Assembly (NCBI GenBank): GCA_025201365.1
Contig: JAIXMF010000003.1
Span: 930,001 to 994,000, forward strand
Length of the DNA: 64,000 bases
Direction of reading: 5' to 3'
DNA from: Syncephalis plumigaleata
Taxonomy: Eukaryota; Zoopagomycota; Zoopagomycetes; Zoopagales; Piptocephalidaceae
The notes beneath the pieces were generated by a model. It was not told the DNA's origin. It did no database searches and saw only the letters and a list, made by a program, of their open reading frames with translations. The stretch's first letter is position 1, and each line of letters starts with the position of its first letter. The translations under genes and the position numbers were made by a program. Positions 39,179 through 50,233 of the stretch are shown piece by piece.

Positions 39179-40016
39179 TTAGTTTGGTGTTGAATTACCA
39201 TTTTGAACATACTCAAATTTACGCGTATCCAATTGAAGTGTCACTGGACCATCATTAACCAATGCCACCTGCATCATCGCGCCAAATTTACCATCTACAT
39301 TTGTTACGATAAGGATACAAAAGTATCGCATTATTATATGACATTTCTACATGACAAGATATACAGACATTGCAGACATACCTTGAATACGATCTGGTTT
39401 ATAAGCATCGCGCATCTTTTGTAAAAATAGATTGTACATTTCATTAGCTGGCTGGGTTGACATAGCTTTATGAAAATCCGGCTTCTTTCCTGCGGTATTA
39501 CACGACTAATTAGCTAGAAAGAACAAGGAGGAGATGACATCCACGTTATACGATACATACCCTTAATAATTGCGCCATAAAGTGTAAACTGAGAGACTAT
39601 TCGATATTGACAGGATTGCAATTAGCTAATACTATTGACGACTTGCTCACTTTATTCTCGTTACTTACCGCATAGAATGCTATAATCCTGTTCGGTTACA
39701 CTTCGACTCCACATACGTCCCGTTTCTTCATGGTCGAATAAACGAACGTTCAACAGCTTCTTGACCCTATCAGTGGATTTAGTACAAATCGAGTCTAGCG
39801 TATAAATGCATTGCACTCACATGTTGTCTAGGTCGTCAACCGTGTCATCAGTAGTTAGTCCTATCAGGACACACAAGCCACGATCAATAGCACCGACAAC
39901 TTGGCCCTCAACTAAGAAGCAGTCAATATTAGTAATTGCAAGACTACCACGCTAATATTTGCTTATTGTTCACCTGTCACGCTGGCATTAAGTACTCGTT
40001 GAACAATTGCACGCAT
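39179..40016 (-). CDS. DTD1: D-aminoacyl-tRNA deacylase
   Basis: Proofreading enzyme that frees D-amino acids from tRNA. ATG 40016 opens MRAIVQRVLNASV, then VGAIDRGLCVLIGLTTDDT, VKKLLNVRLFDHEETGRMWS, the conserved SQFTLYG (near 39560-39600), KGKKPDFHKAM, and NDGPVTLQLDTRKFE with the Gly-cisPro-type block, ending at TAA 39181..39179. At least five exons with short GT-AG introns. Length of about 150-160 residues is usual. It is intact. Confidence 0.92.
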
Positions 40017-40138
40017 AATGTCAAAATGAAAATTAGCGGAAAGAAAAATGCGCGAAAACTAATGATGGCGGTCATTGAATGTATCGTTGTTCATTTTACG
40101 ACTTTTGTTATTGCTGATATAATAATGTACGCAGATAT

Positions 40139-41310
40139 TCTAGTATACAAAAGACTCTATATAGATTATAGATATATCATTGACACTAATAAAGTGCATT
40201 AATTGAAAGCAGTTTTATTGCTATGCATTCTATCGACTGATAATACGTTACTAGATTCATTGTCTCTGACATTTGCTTATAATTTATCATGAACATTGAC
40301 CATGGCAATAGCGTATCGTTAATTACGAGGGCGCACTACAAGCTGCATCTGTGCAGGATGTCGCATATCAGCTGGTCTATTGAGATATTCCTCTGGTGTT
40401 GGTCGATCGGCCACCTTAGGAGCCAAGAGCACCTTTAGTAAATCAGTTAGGTAGGGTGCAACATCGCCACCATCATTTCCATATTTCGTGGCCGGTGGTG
40501 GAGTAAGTAAACCGTTACTGAAATCCTTCACAAAATTTGTAAGAACTCTAAACAAACTATTACGATTACTAGTAGCATATTCCTCTGCATACATATCTAC
40601 AGTATCTTCTGTAACGCTTTTACCAGTTATAAGCTGGTAAAGTCTTGCGCCAATAAACCAAGTGTCAGCCTTTGGCATGCTAGGCCACCCATACTTTGCG
40701 TATTCTGGTGGTGAATTGGGCAAATCTTGATTGATTACTCTTCCTACAAGCGGTTTGCCTTCTTCGAACATGACACTCATGTCAAAGTCAATAAGCTTAA
40801 TACGTGGGTTACCATCTGCATCCCGTTTTACAATGATATCTAGTATGATGGATATTAGTAATTAGCAAGTCATGATATCTATACTGCACTTACCTGAAGA
40901 TTTCATGTTGTTATAGATAATCTTATTCTGATGGAGGAATCTATGGGCTATACAAATAATGTTAGGGATCACATATGCAATAGCAATAATCGACATTGAC
41001 TCACCTTTGAGAAGTTGAATAGCTATATCGTAGATAATACGATCTCGGTTTTTGACATTCAGCGTCTTAATGTATTCATCCAATGACATATCTCCAGCAT
41101 ATTCCATAACCATGCATCGACCAAAATCAAGAAATGGGATCTTCTTGGGCAAGAAACTAGGTCTATACTTCTTGACTGTTTCTGCAGTTGCAGATGGCAA
41201 ACCAGTCTTGAATGTCTCTATGTGATTCACGAAGTATTGGCCATCTTGAGGATTTGTTTTTCTGGCCTCAGCAATTGCCTAGTAATAGTACGTTAGCCAT
41301 AGTAATAAAC
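40139..41310. repeat. segmental duplicate of about 25007-26160
   Basis: About 1.15 kb of high similarity (well over nine bases in ten by eye) to the pseudokinase copy 2 region, in direct orientation some 15 kb away. It includes 3' flank and three or four exons, introns included, and ends inside the intron before the AIAKA exon, so it is a DNA-level copy and not a retrocopy. Confidence 0.85.
40319..41281 (-). pseudogene. pseudokinase-like family, copy 3, lacking its 5' exons
   Basis: Near-identical to copy 2 over ITFKTGLPSATAETVKKYRP-type exon, the catalytic-loop exon (HRFLHQNKIIYNNMKSSG), IKLIDFDMSVMFEEGK, DTWFIGARLYQLITGKSV and RPTPEEYLNRPADMRH. These exons read without a break, unlike copy 2. 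The signal-peptide exon and the glycine-loop exon are absent: homology stops at about 41310 and unrelated sequence follows. Without them it cannot make the secreted protein, unless new 5' exons were captured. The same HRD-to-YNN and DFG-to-DFD changes are present, so these are family traits and not decay. Confidence 0.7.
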
Positions 41311-41664
41311 TATTATGTCTTTTTTCTTTATTGGCTGGATATATCCCGCATATTACTGGTGTATACTGAACATGCCACTAAAGTGGTATCACAGCATCAT
41401 TATCAGCAATCTACACGGCAGGGCAACTTGATGTGCCGACTCTCGACAACGGGAACGCGTGACAAGCGACGGTTAATCGAATCATATGAATGAAGACGCA
41501 TTGGCACGAATCTGTGTTGTCTGATTTGGATTTTTGTTCAAGGAAACAAACGATTGGTGGGTAAAATGGACTGGTTGTACTGGCGATGAACATGTGGAAT
41601 GTGTTTATGGGACAGTATCCTATCGTAATCACATATAAAATGGTGCAGGCATGTTTATTACAAA
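41311..41664. other. intergenic
   Basis: Sequence following the breakpoint of pseudokinase copy 3. No gene is seen. Confidence 0.35.
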
Positions 41665-42102
41665 CTAATCAATGGAGATACAACGAGCATTCATATTGTC
41701 AACGGGTAAAGTGCGACGTTGCTTAGTTAGCACAGGGTTTAACGTGATGGACTGATTGGCATTATCGCATAATAAACTAGTTACTAGATTGTCAAGGTCG
41801 ATTGATTGATGGCATGCACTGCTTGTACGCTTATTGTTCATGATTTCATGACATGGTTTATGCATTGATACACTGTCAATGTTGCTAGTAACAGTAGCAG
41901 CAGAAGTAGCAGTCGTTGCATTTAATGCAGTATTTGATAGCATTGAAGCTGTTCTTGCTAATAGCAGATGAATAGCATCAGTGGCAATGTTGTCACTCAT
42001 TGGTCTATCAAGACGATCTACCAACTGTTGATGCCAATAATCAACTCGAGATGTCAAAGTGGATATTGTCGATGATGTTATCGGTAATGTTGTTCGTGTC
42101 AT
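41665..42102 (-). CDS. hypothetical protein, 145 residues
   Basis: Single open frame from a true ATG at 42102 (MTRTTLPITSSTISTLTSRV) to a stop at 41665. It is rich in Thr, Ser, Ala and Asn, has a helical stretch DAIHLLLARTASML, and has no signal peptide, membrane segment or known motif. It lies divergent from EXO84 with 158 bases between the starts, so they may share a promoter. Coding status rests on length and position only. Confidence 0.45.
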   Translation of the reverse strand: MTRTTLPITSSTISTLTSRVDYWHQQLVDRLDRPMSDNIATDAIHLLLARTASMLSNTALNATTATSAATVTSNIDSVSMHKPCHEIMNNKRTSSACHQSIDLDNLVTSLLCDNANQSITLNPVLTKQRRTLPVDNMNARCISID

Positions 42103-42260
42103 TGTTTACTTGTGTTAGAACGAGAAGAAAAGTCACGACAGATGCTGCTTCCTTAGCCTACTCGATTCCATTGTACACTTGTTCTATTCTATCTTACTAA
42201 TCTTATCGCTACCACCAGATTGACTATTGCCACTTGCTTATTCCATAGACATTGCCAGTC

Positions 42261-45200
42261 ATGTCGACACCGGCCTTGAAAGCTGCCATTGCTACCATAG
42301 CTCATGTGCCGCATAGTCTGGAGCATTTGGCAGATGCCGATGAAGAAACAGTGCGCACCTACTATGCACAGCTGGTGGAGTCGAGAGACGCGGCTACAGC
42401 TGACTTGCGCGAACAGGTATTTCGTAATTACGGCCAATTTGTAGTGATTTCCAAGGAGATTACCAATATCCTTATTGTGGCATATTCTATGAGACAGTAG
42501 TGGTAGTAGTAGTACGGCAGTTATTGAACTTGACTCACAGTTTAGACACAGTTGGAAAGTGACATGTTGATGCTACGTGATGCAATCACCGAGCTCAAGG
42601 ATATTGGCGAGGAACTTGGCAAGGAGAGTGATTACTCGGTGGAAGGTAAGCGGAAAGGATACATGAAATAGTCGACGGGTAAATGTATTGAATGCACTGC
42701 AGCGCATCGTAAAGCAAAACGCAAGGACAAGTCATCCGATAAGGTAGGCGGAGGGATAATCGTATACTATGATATAGTCGCGTTTGCTAAGCTGAACGTG
42801 TTCCTAGAGGGATAAATCGAATGGAGAAAATACGGGCGACGATATACCGGCAGAGATACGCTGGATGAATGATCTCTCCGACGAGTTGGATGTTTACATT
42901 GCACATCGCGAGTTTGACGATGCAGTCGAATGTGTCGAGAATGGTAGGCACGCATAGTGGATGCTCGTTTATCATGTGTAATGACCGTTGTGCTAGCTCA
43001 GCAGACACTGTTGATATGGGAGAAGGAAGGCAAGGAATTGGACGCGATTAATGACAAGATCAAGGAGAGAAGCGAGCGATTAAGCGCAACAATATGCGAT
43101 GATTTCAAGAATCCGCTATTGACACGCCAACAACTACAACAGCGTATTCATTGGCTATTGAAGATTGGATATCATGAAAAGGTATTCTATGCAGTAGGAA
43201 TACATACAATCCATGGCTAATGCGCATGTGTAGGCACGCAGTAGCTTTTTATTTACACGTACAACATTGATACGCGAAAGAACACGGCAAGTTAACATTG
43301 CCATTTGAATAGTGCGAGTATTCAATGCTGATACTACTAATGTTGCTATTTAGACAATTGATCACATCCAACGATGTCATGCTGTATACCAAGAATCTAA
43401 CTGTGATGCTGTTTACGCTAATTAAGCATAGTTGCACTTGGTATAATCAGCTATTTCATGATACGGCAACTGTATCAGGTAAATGATGGATGATGAATGA
43501 TGAATGCAGCATAGCAGTAATAACGCGTGCGTGTATATATATAAATGAACGTGGAGGATAGAATTTATGAAATGGGTTCAGCAGGAGATGGATTTCTTTG
43601 CGGAAAAGTTTCGTCGACAAGTGTTCTTTGACCAGCAGCCGTTTGATGTTATTGCCGAGTGTATCAAGTGTGCACTAACTGAATGTGCAAAGGTAATGAT
43701 CGGCATAATGAATGTGCACGCCTACACCGATAGTAATGCGCATTGATATGTAATAGTTGCGGGAGATTGGGCTGGATATCTCTTTCCTACTCGAACAGCT
43801 GCTAGTGAAGAATCTGGGCGATGCCATTGAAGTATACGAAAAAGTGTGCACCGACACACTCGCCAAATCATTATTGGAGGATAGATTCCGCATGGTGGGA
43901 GTGGAAGTTGACGGCAGTAAGTGCATGAGGATAGATGAGCAATACAACGACGGTAACAGTGGCATACTAAAATGGAGTAGGTACTGCGGTGCAATTGACA
44001 ACGAGTACGGCCAAGCTATACAAGCTGATTAATGAATTTTCGCGAGACATGAACCTACTCTCATCGGTCCCAGTGAGTAGATACGAGCATGCACTGTATA
44101 GCATCATTGACGTGGGCATATTGGATGCAGATTTACGCTACGGTTGTTGGCAGTATCTCATCCATCATAGAGCGATACCTAAAGCACATGCTGGCTACTT
44201 GTGAGGAATTGGAATTGGACGATCAACAGGTAGCATGGCAGCATACCTTGTATTCCATAGATAGCAACTATTAACGCATGCTGTACGATTAGCGTTTTGG
44301 CGTGTTGGCAGATGCAGGCTTCGTACAGGAATATTTCCTACCACGTATTATCAATCAAATCTCGGTAAGAAGTCAACTGGCAATAGCATGCTCGTATGCT
44401 AGATTACTGATGGTGTACGATAACATAGAAAATGTTCCATCGTCCCACTCCAGAACTGCAATCGTTGCGTAATCGACTGGGAGGTACGAATACGAGGAAT
44501 GGCTGCTGTTGCTACCATTAATACTCTGCATAATTGACAGGATTCCCATCGACACTGCAAGAGGTGCTCTGTGTCAAGAAGGCATCTATTCTGTTGCGCA
44601 AAGTGTATCCATTCGAAACGATCGATTACTCGCAGGCAAGTACAGGCGATGACTAACATTGACATGAATCAATAACCGATGACAATTGTCTATGACAGAT
44701 GGAGCCTGATGAGCAATTTGGCAAACCGACCAAGGAGATTTGTCATTTGGTGCATGGCTTGCACAAGATGGCACTTGAGATTCGTCGTCATCCATTAGCA
44801 CTCGATGCAGTGATGGCAAATGTACTCGAGGAGTTTTTTAGAGGCATAGGCGATGGTGTGTGCAAAGCATATAGTGTATAATAATGTATATTTAACTATC
44901 TAACTAATGCGTATGTAGCCTCGTTCTGGGAGAAGGATAAAGAACCGCGTCGTTTTGGCTATGCTGGCGTACAGCAGTTTGTGCTTGATATCCATTTCCT
45001 ACTCAAGGTGTGCGATGCTTATGTATCGGATACCGCAGCCAGTGCAGGCAATATGGTGTGCGAGCGAGCACTGCGTCTGTACTTCTCGCAGAACAAACAC
45101 TCTAAGCGTACACTCCAGGTAAGCATTGCTCGTGTACACTAGACTGTATCTTACTCCTCGAACAAAAATGATAGACGGGCGACTGGTACGATGCGCATGT

Positions 45201-45313
45201 AACTGAAGCCATTCAAGGCTCAGGCAAAGGTCAGAATAGAGATGGTTAACACGTGAGACATATACTAACGAATGAAAATAGAGATACGACGCTTTGGAGA
45301 AGAGGCAGTCTAG
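42261..45313 (+). CDS. EXO84: exocyst subunit EXO84
   Basis: Component of the exocyst, which tethers secretory vesicles to the plasma membrane. ATG 42261 opens MSTPALKAAIATIAHVP; the family hallmark LREQVFRNYGQFVVISKEIT leads, across an unusual intron, to LESDMLMLRDAITELK. Later come DELDVYIAHREFDDAVECVE, LREIGLDISFLLEQLLVKN, IIERYLKHMLATCEELE, HLVHGLHKMALEIRRHP and RRFGYAGVQQFVLDIHFLLK, as in Exo84 cullin-repeat regions. The last exons give GDWYDAHVTEAI and end at TAG 45311-45313. It has about a dozen small exons. One intron is AT-AC (42466-42549), two are GC-AG (43287-43353, 44636-44698) and the rest GT-AG. I saw no frame break. A PH domain between the two halves is not obvious. Confidence 0.85.
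42466..42549 (+). other. U12-type AT-AC intron in EXO84
   Basis: The intron begins ATATCCTT, the exact minor-spliceosome 5' splice site, and ends GACAC. A branch-like GAACTTGAC (CTTRAC core) lies about 15 bases before the 3' end, the spacing expected for U12. Splicing joins A|AG in phase to give EITKLESDML, exactly the family length. The only GT-AG alternative (donor GTGGCA at 42477, acceptor at 42551) adds three residues and has a poor donor. Confidence 0.75.
43287..43353 (+). other. GC-AG intron in EXO84
   Basis: Donor GCAAGT, acceptor TATTTAG. Joins RERTR to QLITSNDVMLYTKNL; reading through gives a stop within eight codons. Confidence 0.8.
44636..44698 (+). other. GC-AG intron in EXO84
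   Basis: Donor GCAAGT after FETIDYSQ, acceptor ATGACAG, joining MEPDEQFGKPTKEI in frame. ACTAAC at 44651-44656 could be the branch site. Confidence 0.75.
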
Positions 45314-46079
45314 ACCAATTAGTGGGATAATAAAGAATAGAGTAGATGACATGCTATTTGTTTTATACGTAAACAATGATTATTGTGACATCTCATTCAA
45401 ATGTCTACAACTAGTTGGCATTTTAATGTTTTGCAATAACAATACTTTTACTATTCCTATTACTATTATTGCTACCATCCATAGTATCAATTATGATCTA
45501 GTCAATGCGATAGGATAGTTTATTTATGTCAGTATTCAGCAGTAGCTGCATATGTATTACGTATGATCGATTGGCAGAATTGCATAACTGGAGGAAACCA
45601 ATCAATAGGAATGCATGAATTACACGTAGAATTAGGTTAGATGAGATGAACAAATGACTGTCCATGTATCCACTAATCTTACAATGCTATAAATATCATT
45701 AGCATGAATAGCTGCTTAATAAATAATGCTGCACAGCTCGACTGGTTTATCGAGAATGCTACACGTTCATTTCACGAGTAAGGATCCATTGACTGACTGG
45801 CATTGCACAAGGTCATGCATCATCATCTGTTGACTAACCAGTATTTCATTTCATTTATATGTGGCATAACAGAATGCAATTTAGTACGAGTCATCTAGTT
45901 TGCTTGTTGTCTCTATCAACGAGACTGTATCAGCATGAATTGGGCAGTACAACGTCATTCACTATCATTTGCATATCCACAGCATCCTTTAATACTTTCC
46001 AAATTATAAAAGCTTGCATTATTACTTGATGCTAGCTGTTAAGGCACATCAATAACATTCCAATGACAATAGTCATTCC
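45314..46079. other. intergenic, with a possible alternative last exon of EXO84
   Basis: Mostly AT-rich. At 45739-45781, after a CACAG acceptor, a short frame LDWFIENATRSFHE ends in TAA. It fits phase 0 with the EXO84 donor after TLQ at 45118 and resembles the present last-exon start TGDWYDAHVTEAI. Confidence 0.3.
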
Positions 46080-47060
46080 ATTGTCGTCTAGTTAGTTTTC
46101 CTCGATCCGAACCCGCCTCACTTGAACGAAATCCTCCGTGTTAGTGTTGATGATGGTATTCACATCGCCATTAGCAATGGTGACACCGCTTAAGCAAGAA
46201 TAAACAGCAGACGGCTTTTTAATATAACTCTGAGCCGTAGCCTAATTTTATTTAATAAAAAAGACATTAACAGCGGATGGTTTTTTTTATTATTATACAG
46301 CCTGTTTAATTTACTTTACTCTTACTGCCAACAATATTTAATGGGTAAGATCTTGCCATTATATGTAGGGGGTGATGGCTTTATTCTTCATGTTAAGCCA
46401 GTCACAATGCCGTAAATATATGGTGGACTGTTGTATATATACGTAGAATTAGCAGGCATTCCCTGTGCATGTTCGCAATTATCTACAGAATAGTCGAGAT
46501 GCTTACCGCTACCCACACATTGGCTTCCGATCGCATTGTAATAGGCGCTTTCATAGCCGTTTATTTACAACGCACTTAATGACGGACATCAAAGTATGGT
46601 AGCGAATAATAATTATACAACATGATTAAAGTATGCATTTGCAGAAACAATCATGAGCGCACTATGCTTGGTACAGTGTACGATCCTTGTACTGTAGCAT
46701 TCATTACGCGCTACAACTAATGTGCAATATCATTTTATTATGCAGAATAGTTATTATGATATGATGGATAGTCAATCACTTTGATAGGATAATAGGCTAC
46801 GTACATGGTTTAGGACCATTTCACGCTCACACACTTCTTCACCGGTAAGACGACGGTATTATCGAGGAATACACAAAGAGTAAATGACAATTGCTTCTGC
46901 CAGTAAGATGGTCACACCAATAGGTTTGACACAATTCACGCGCATGACCACATTAGTACCCGTGAGAATAATACTACCCCACGCCCACTTGAATGGCACT
47001 TTCAATTACACCAAGTTCTACAGTCGTGTCACCGGATCAGTTTGCTACCTATGAGCGAGA
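46080..47060 (-). pseudogene. remnants of beta-rich, cysteine-containing coding sequence
   Basis: Three minus-strand stretches look like protein: one near 47020-46900 (VELGVIESAIQVGVG, then VMRVNCVKPIGV), closing near 46815 with LPVKKCVSVKWS and a stop; one near 46560-46400 (NGYESAYYNAIGSQCVGSG ... GIVTGLT and a stop); and one near 46190-46100 (GVTIANGDVNTIINTNTEDF, ending IEEN and a stop). They alternate strand and hydrophobic patterns like beta proteins and have paired cysteines. No single frame spans them and no start with signal peptide was secured, so I treat the region as eroded or badly read genes of unknown family. Confidence 0.4.
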
Positions 47061-47389
47061 CTCGATAATTGAGGCGTCACTGCCGATATGCACGCAAGTT
47101 ACGCATCATCATTTTCTTCTAGAATTCTATTGTATTACAGCCAGTCTAGTTGCTATCCCTCCTCTTGCCTTACCGTACTCGCTACTCTCTGTCGCAAGTA
47201 AACCACTCTCATTCTAATCAGGTTGTCATTGTATGGCAGATCAAAGAAAAGAGTGACACACGACCATTCGCATATAAAAGAATATAGCAAACAAGCCCAA
47301 CAACGTACTTGCCCCATATCCGTCTGAATCGAACACTATTCATACTTGACTTTTAGCTTTAATTCTTCTGCCCTATTTATAAGTTGAAC

Positions 47390-49081
47390 ATGCTACATTC
47401 AACGCTTATTCGTTTCAACCTACAATCGAAATCGATTAGAATTGTCAATCGATTGCATCGTCATCGTCGTCATCGTTGACTCGATTGCCAACTATTGTAA
47501 AAAGATATTCCTCTTCCACTGAAGTTCATGAAAAAGCCGCCATAACCGCTTCCCATTGGAAGAATCCGTATCCCGATGATCAATTTGCGGTTGGTGTCGC
47601 TAATGGGTTTCTTCCTCGTGAGGATCCTTTAGTGCAGCTACCAAAGGAGTATGCCGCTTTGGAAAGCCTTCTACAGCGCATGAGTCTCCAGCAGCCGGAT
47701 GGTTCTCCAGGTCTATTGATGAACAACAAATTTGGAGATGCTGTCAAGGAGGAGCTGCCAGAGTACGATATTTCTTCCGTGACCGATTCGCAATTACTAT
47801 CCGGTAAGTTTATCGCGTGTAATAACAACAATTACGATGCTCGTAAGATACTAAACTAAACTACCTTGTTCCATTAGCACTCTATCGAGATCTCACATTT
47901 GCTGCTAGTGCCTACCTGTTGGAACCATGCGACGTGCAATTCCGTAAGAATGGCGAATACGGTCTTGGTCGTCATGTACTACCTCGTCAGATTGCAGTGC
48001 CGCTTAGCGTTGTAGCGCAGAAGATTGGAGCCCGCCCATTTATGGAATACGCCATGTCGTATGCTCTTTACAATTATCGTAGAACGGACAAGCAACGCCC
48101 GCTGGACTACGATAATCTTGAGCTTATACGCGCATTTTCCCGCTACCCCGCTGAGCATGGATTTATCCTAGTTCATGTGGCAATGGTGCGTTACTCTAAC
48201 GAATTAGTGACCGCCAGTATTCGTAGTCTTGACGCAGTCGAGGCAGATGACCGCGAATCGTTCAATAGCGCCATGCAGGATGTCCGACTCGTCTATAGTA
48301 AAATCATCAACAATTTGGTTACCATGTGGAGACGCAGCAATCCCGATCGCTATCTTAGTTATCGTACCTTTATCATGGGTACTAAGAACCAGGTAGGTGA
48401 AACCAATGAACACCTACACCATCATGCATTATTGTCTAATGGCACTACTACCATTTAGCCTATGTTTCCCGATGGCGTCATTTACGAGGGTGTCTCGACG
48501 GAACCATTCAAGCTACGCGGTGAATCAGGCGCGAATGACTCGATGGTGCCTTTGGGCGATAATCTACTGGAGCTCACGTCTGCTCTCCCGTCTAATCCTT
48601 TGACGGAGGTACTCAAGGATTTCCGCTCCTATCGTCCGCGTAATCATCGTGTGTTCCTTGAGCACATCCAGCATCGAGCGACTACGCTTGAATTGCGCAA
48701 ATTCGCCATGGGCGACGCAAACTCGGCTGCACTTTACCTGGCTAATCTCGATCTGATCCGTTCATTCCGTCATCATCACTGGTTAATGACGAAAGAGTAC
48801 ATCATCAAGAATACGAAGCATCCAGTAGCAACGGGAGGTTCGCCTATTGTCACCTGGCTACCGAATCAGCTGGCAGCCGTGTTGGATTCAATGGTCAATG
48901 TCGTCGATGGCATTCGTATGGATGATCTTACCACGGATAATCGTGCTTTAGTGTCTGAGATTACCAGTCGTATTCTGGCGGAGCAACATGTACTTCAGCG
49001 GGAGGTTGCCGATCTAACTAGAGATACGGCAACAAGGCGGCTCAAGTTGATGCGGTGGAAGCTGCCGCCATGAAGGCATAA
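47390..49081 (+). CDS. BNA2: indoleamine 2,3-dioxygenase with a mitochondrial-type presequence
   Basis: Heme dioxygenase that opens the indole ring of tryptophan, first step of the kynurenine route to NAD. ATG 47390 begins MLHSTLIRFNLQSKSIRIVN followed by an Arg/His-rich stretch and IVKRYSSS, a typical matrix-targeting presequence. Then WKNPYPDDQFAVGVANGFLP, YLLEPCDVQFRKNGEYGLGR, PRQIAVPLSVVAQKIGARP, MFPDGVIYEGVSTEPFKLRG, DFRSYRPRNHRVFLEHI and ATGGSPIVTWLPNQL, all family blocks; the proximal heme His should be in the HHHWLMTKEY or RNHR region. Two GT-AG introns. One base seems missing near 47472 (CGTTGA), joining presequence to enzyme, and one near 49024, after which YGNKAAQVDAVEAAAMKA ends at TAA 49079-49081. 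Confidence 0.88.
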
Positions 49082-49449
49082 TAATGTTTAGCATTATAAA
49101 TGCGAATCATTTATTCTCGAGTAATATACATCTATACATCAATTCTATGCTATCCCATTTGAAAGGAATCATATAATAAACCTTTTTGTTTATCCCTTCA
49201 AATGGCTTTTATTATAATCGAGTGAGACGGCAACGAACGATAATCATCGTAATGCTACGCTTCTTTGTCAGCGTGCCCTCTTACCTTTATCCTCGTTTAA
49301 ATGGTACAACCCACATGCACTTTTTTGTCAGCTGCCTATTCTGTTTCCTCTATCCTTACCTGTCTCCTTCCCTCGTCCTTGGTCATTTGTAGTTATTGCT
49401 ATTACATTTCTCGTACATTCAACTCGAGAATATATCCCCCTTATAACCA
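49082..49449. other. intergenic
   Basis: Pyrimidine-rich towards the 3' end (49260-49440), as expected upstream of the next start. No gene is seen. Confidence 0.4.
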
Positions 49450-50233
49450 ATGGAGTCTAGTGGTGCTCTCGCTTTGCTTACAGGACCACTGAAGCTGGTC
49501 TATTCGGTGGTCAACAAATTCCGACGTCCGTTTATGGTGGTCGCCAAAGCTACTGATGAGTTCTTGAAAGCACCGGTTACCGTGAAACTAGACAACAAGA
49601 GCGACCTCGTCCTACTCGACGTCTGCTACCATACAGTGGTCGGTAGCTGCACTTATCCAGGTCGACATCCGGTGCTTCGACCAGACACCAGCGACAAATT
49701 GATGTTTGCCAGTCCGGGTGGACGCCATCCAATTGCGGCTATATTATATTCGAATTGCGTGAAAGTAACAATAAACTATCAGATTCATACCGCTATTACG
49801 CCATTGTAGGCTGGCGTGCGAATCGATTCCAGAGTAAAGCACGGGTAGTTACTCATATTAATCGTACGGAATCGAAATACTCGCTATGCACAACACCGGA
49901 TCTTATAAAAGAGCAGTGTAGCGATGAGAGATGCGAACTATCCAGCCTATGCGATACTAGGGCACAGTCAATATTTACCGCAAGTACCGGTAAATACTAT
50001 GCGGTCAATGTAGCCATCGGTGATGTTCTACCGGCTACAGTCAAAGTTGAGATTAGCGAGGAGGAACATACAATGCACTTTCGTTCTCCTTATTACACAA
50101 CTTGTCGCGGGTATGTTCTTACATTTTTATTTATTTATTTCTTATTTAACTAACGTTCAATTGTAGATTTACGCGATACGGAGAAATGAATCCAAAGCTA
50201 TGTAAACCTTATAACAAGCGGTTAAAGAAGTAG
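49450..50233 (+). CDS. beta-rich protein of unknown family, paralogue 1
   Basis: ATG 49450 opens a helical amphipathic N-terminus (GPLKLVYSVVNKF), then VTVKLDNKSDLVLLDVCYHT, PVLRPDTSDKLMFASPGG, YYAIVGWRANRFQSKARVV and a Cys-containing middle (LIKEQC, CELSSLC), ending KPYNKRLKK after a GT-AG intron near 50110-50166. No signal peptide. The order helix, then N-x-S strand, then P-xx-I/L-P turn, then small-residue loop, then hydrophobic strand with Trp recalls the beta-sandwich of actinoporin-like or aegerolysin-like proteins, but this is a weak pattern match. It is paired with the gene at 50679. The frame appears interrupted about once. Confidence 0.55.

Noticed and set aside
42477-42551. GT-AG alternative to the AT-AC intron of EXO84
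   Set aside because: Donor GTGGCA is weak and the product gains ILI in a conserved helix; the AT-AC choice fits both splice consensus and family length.
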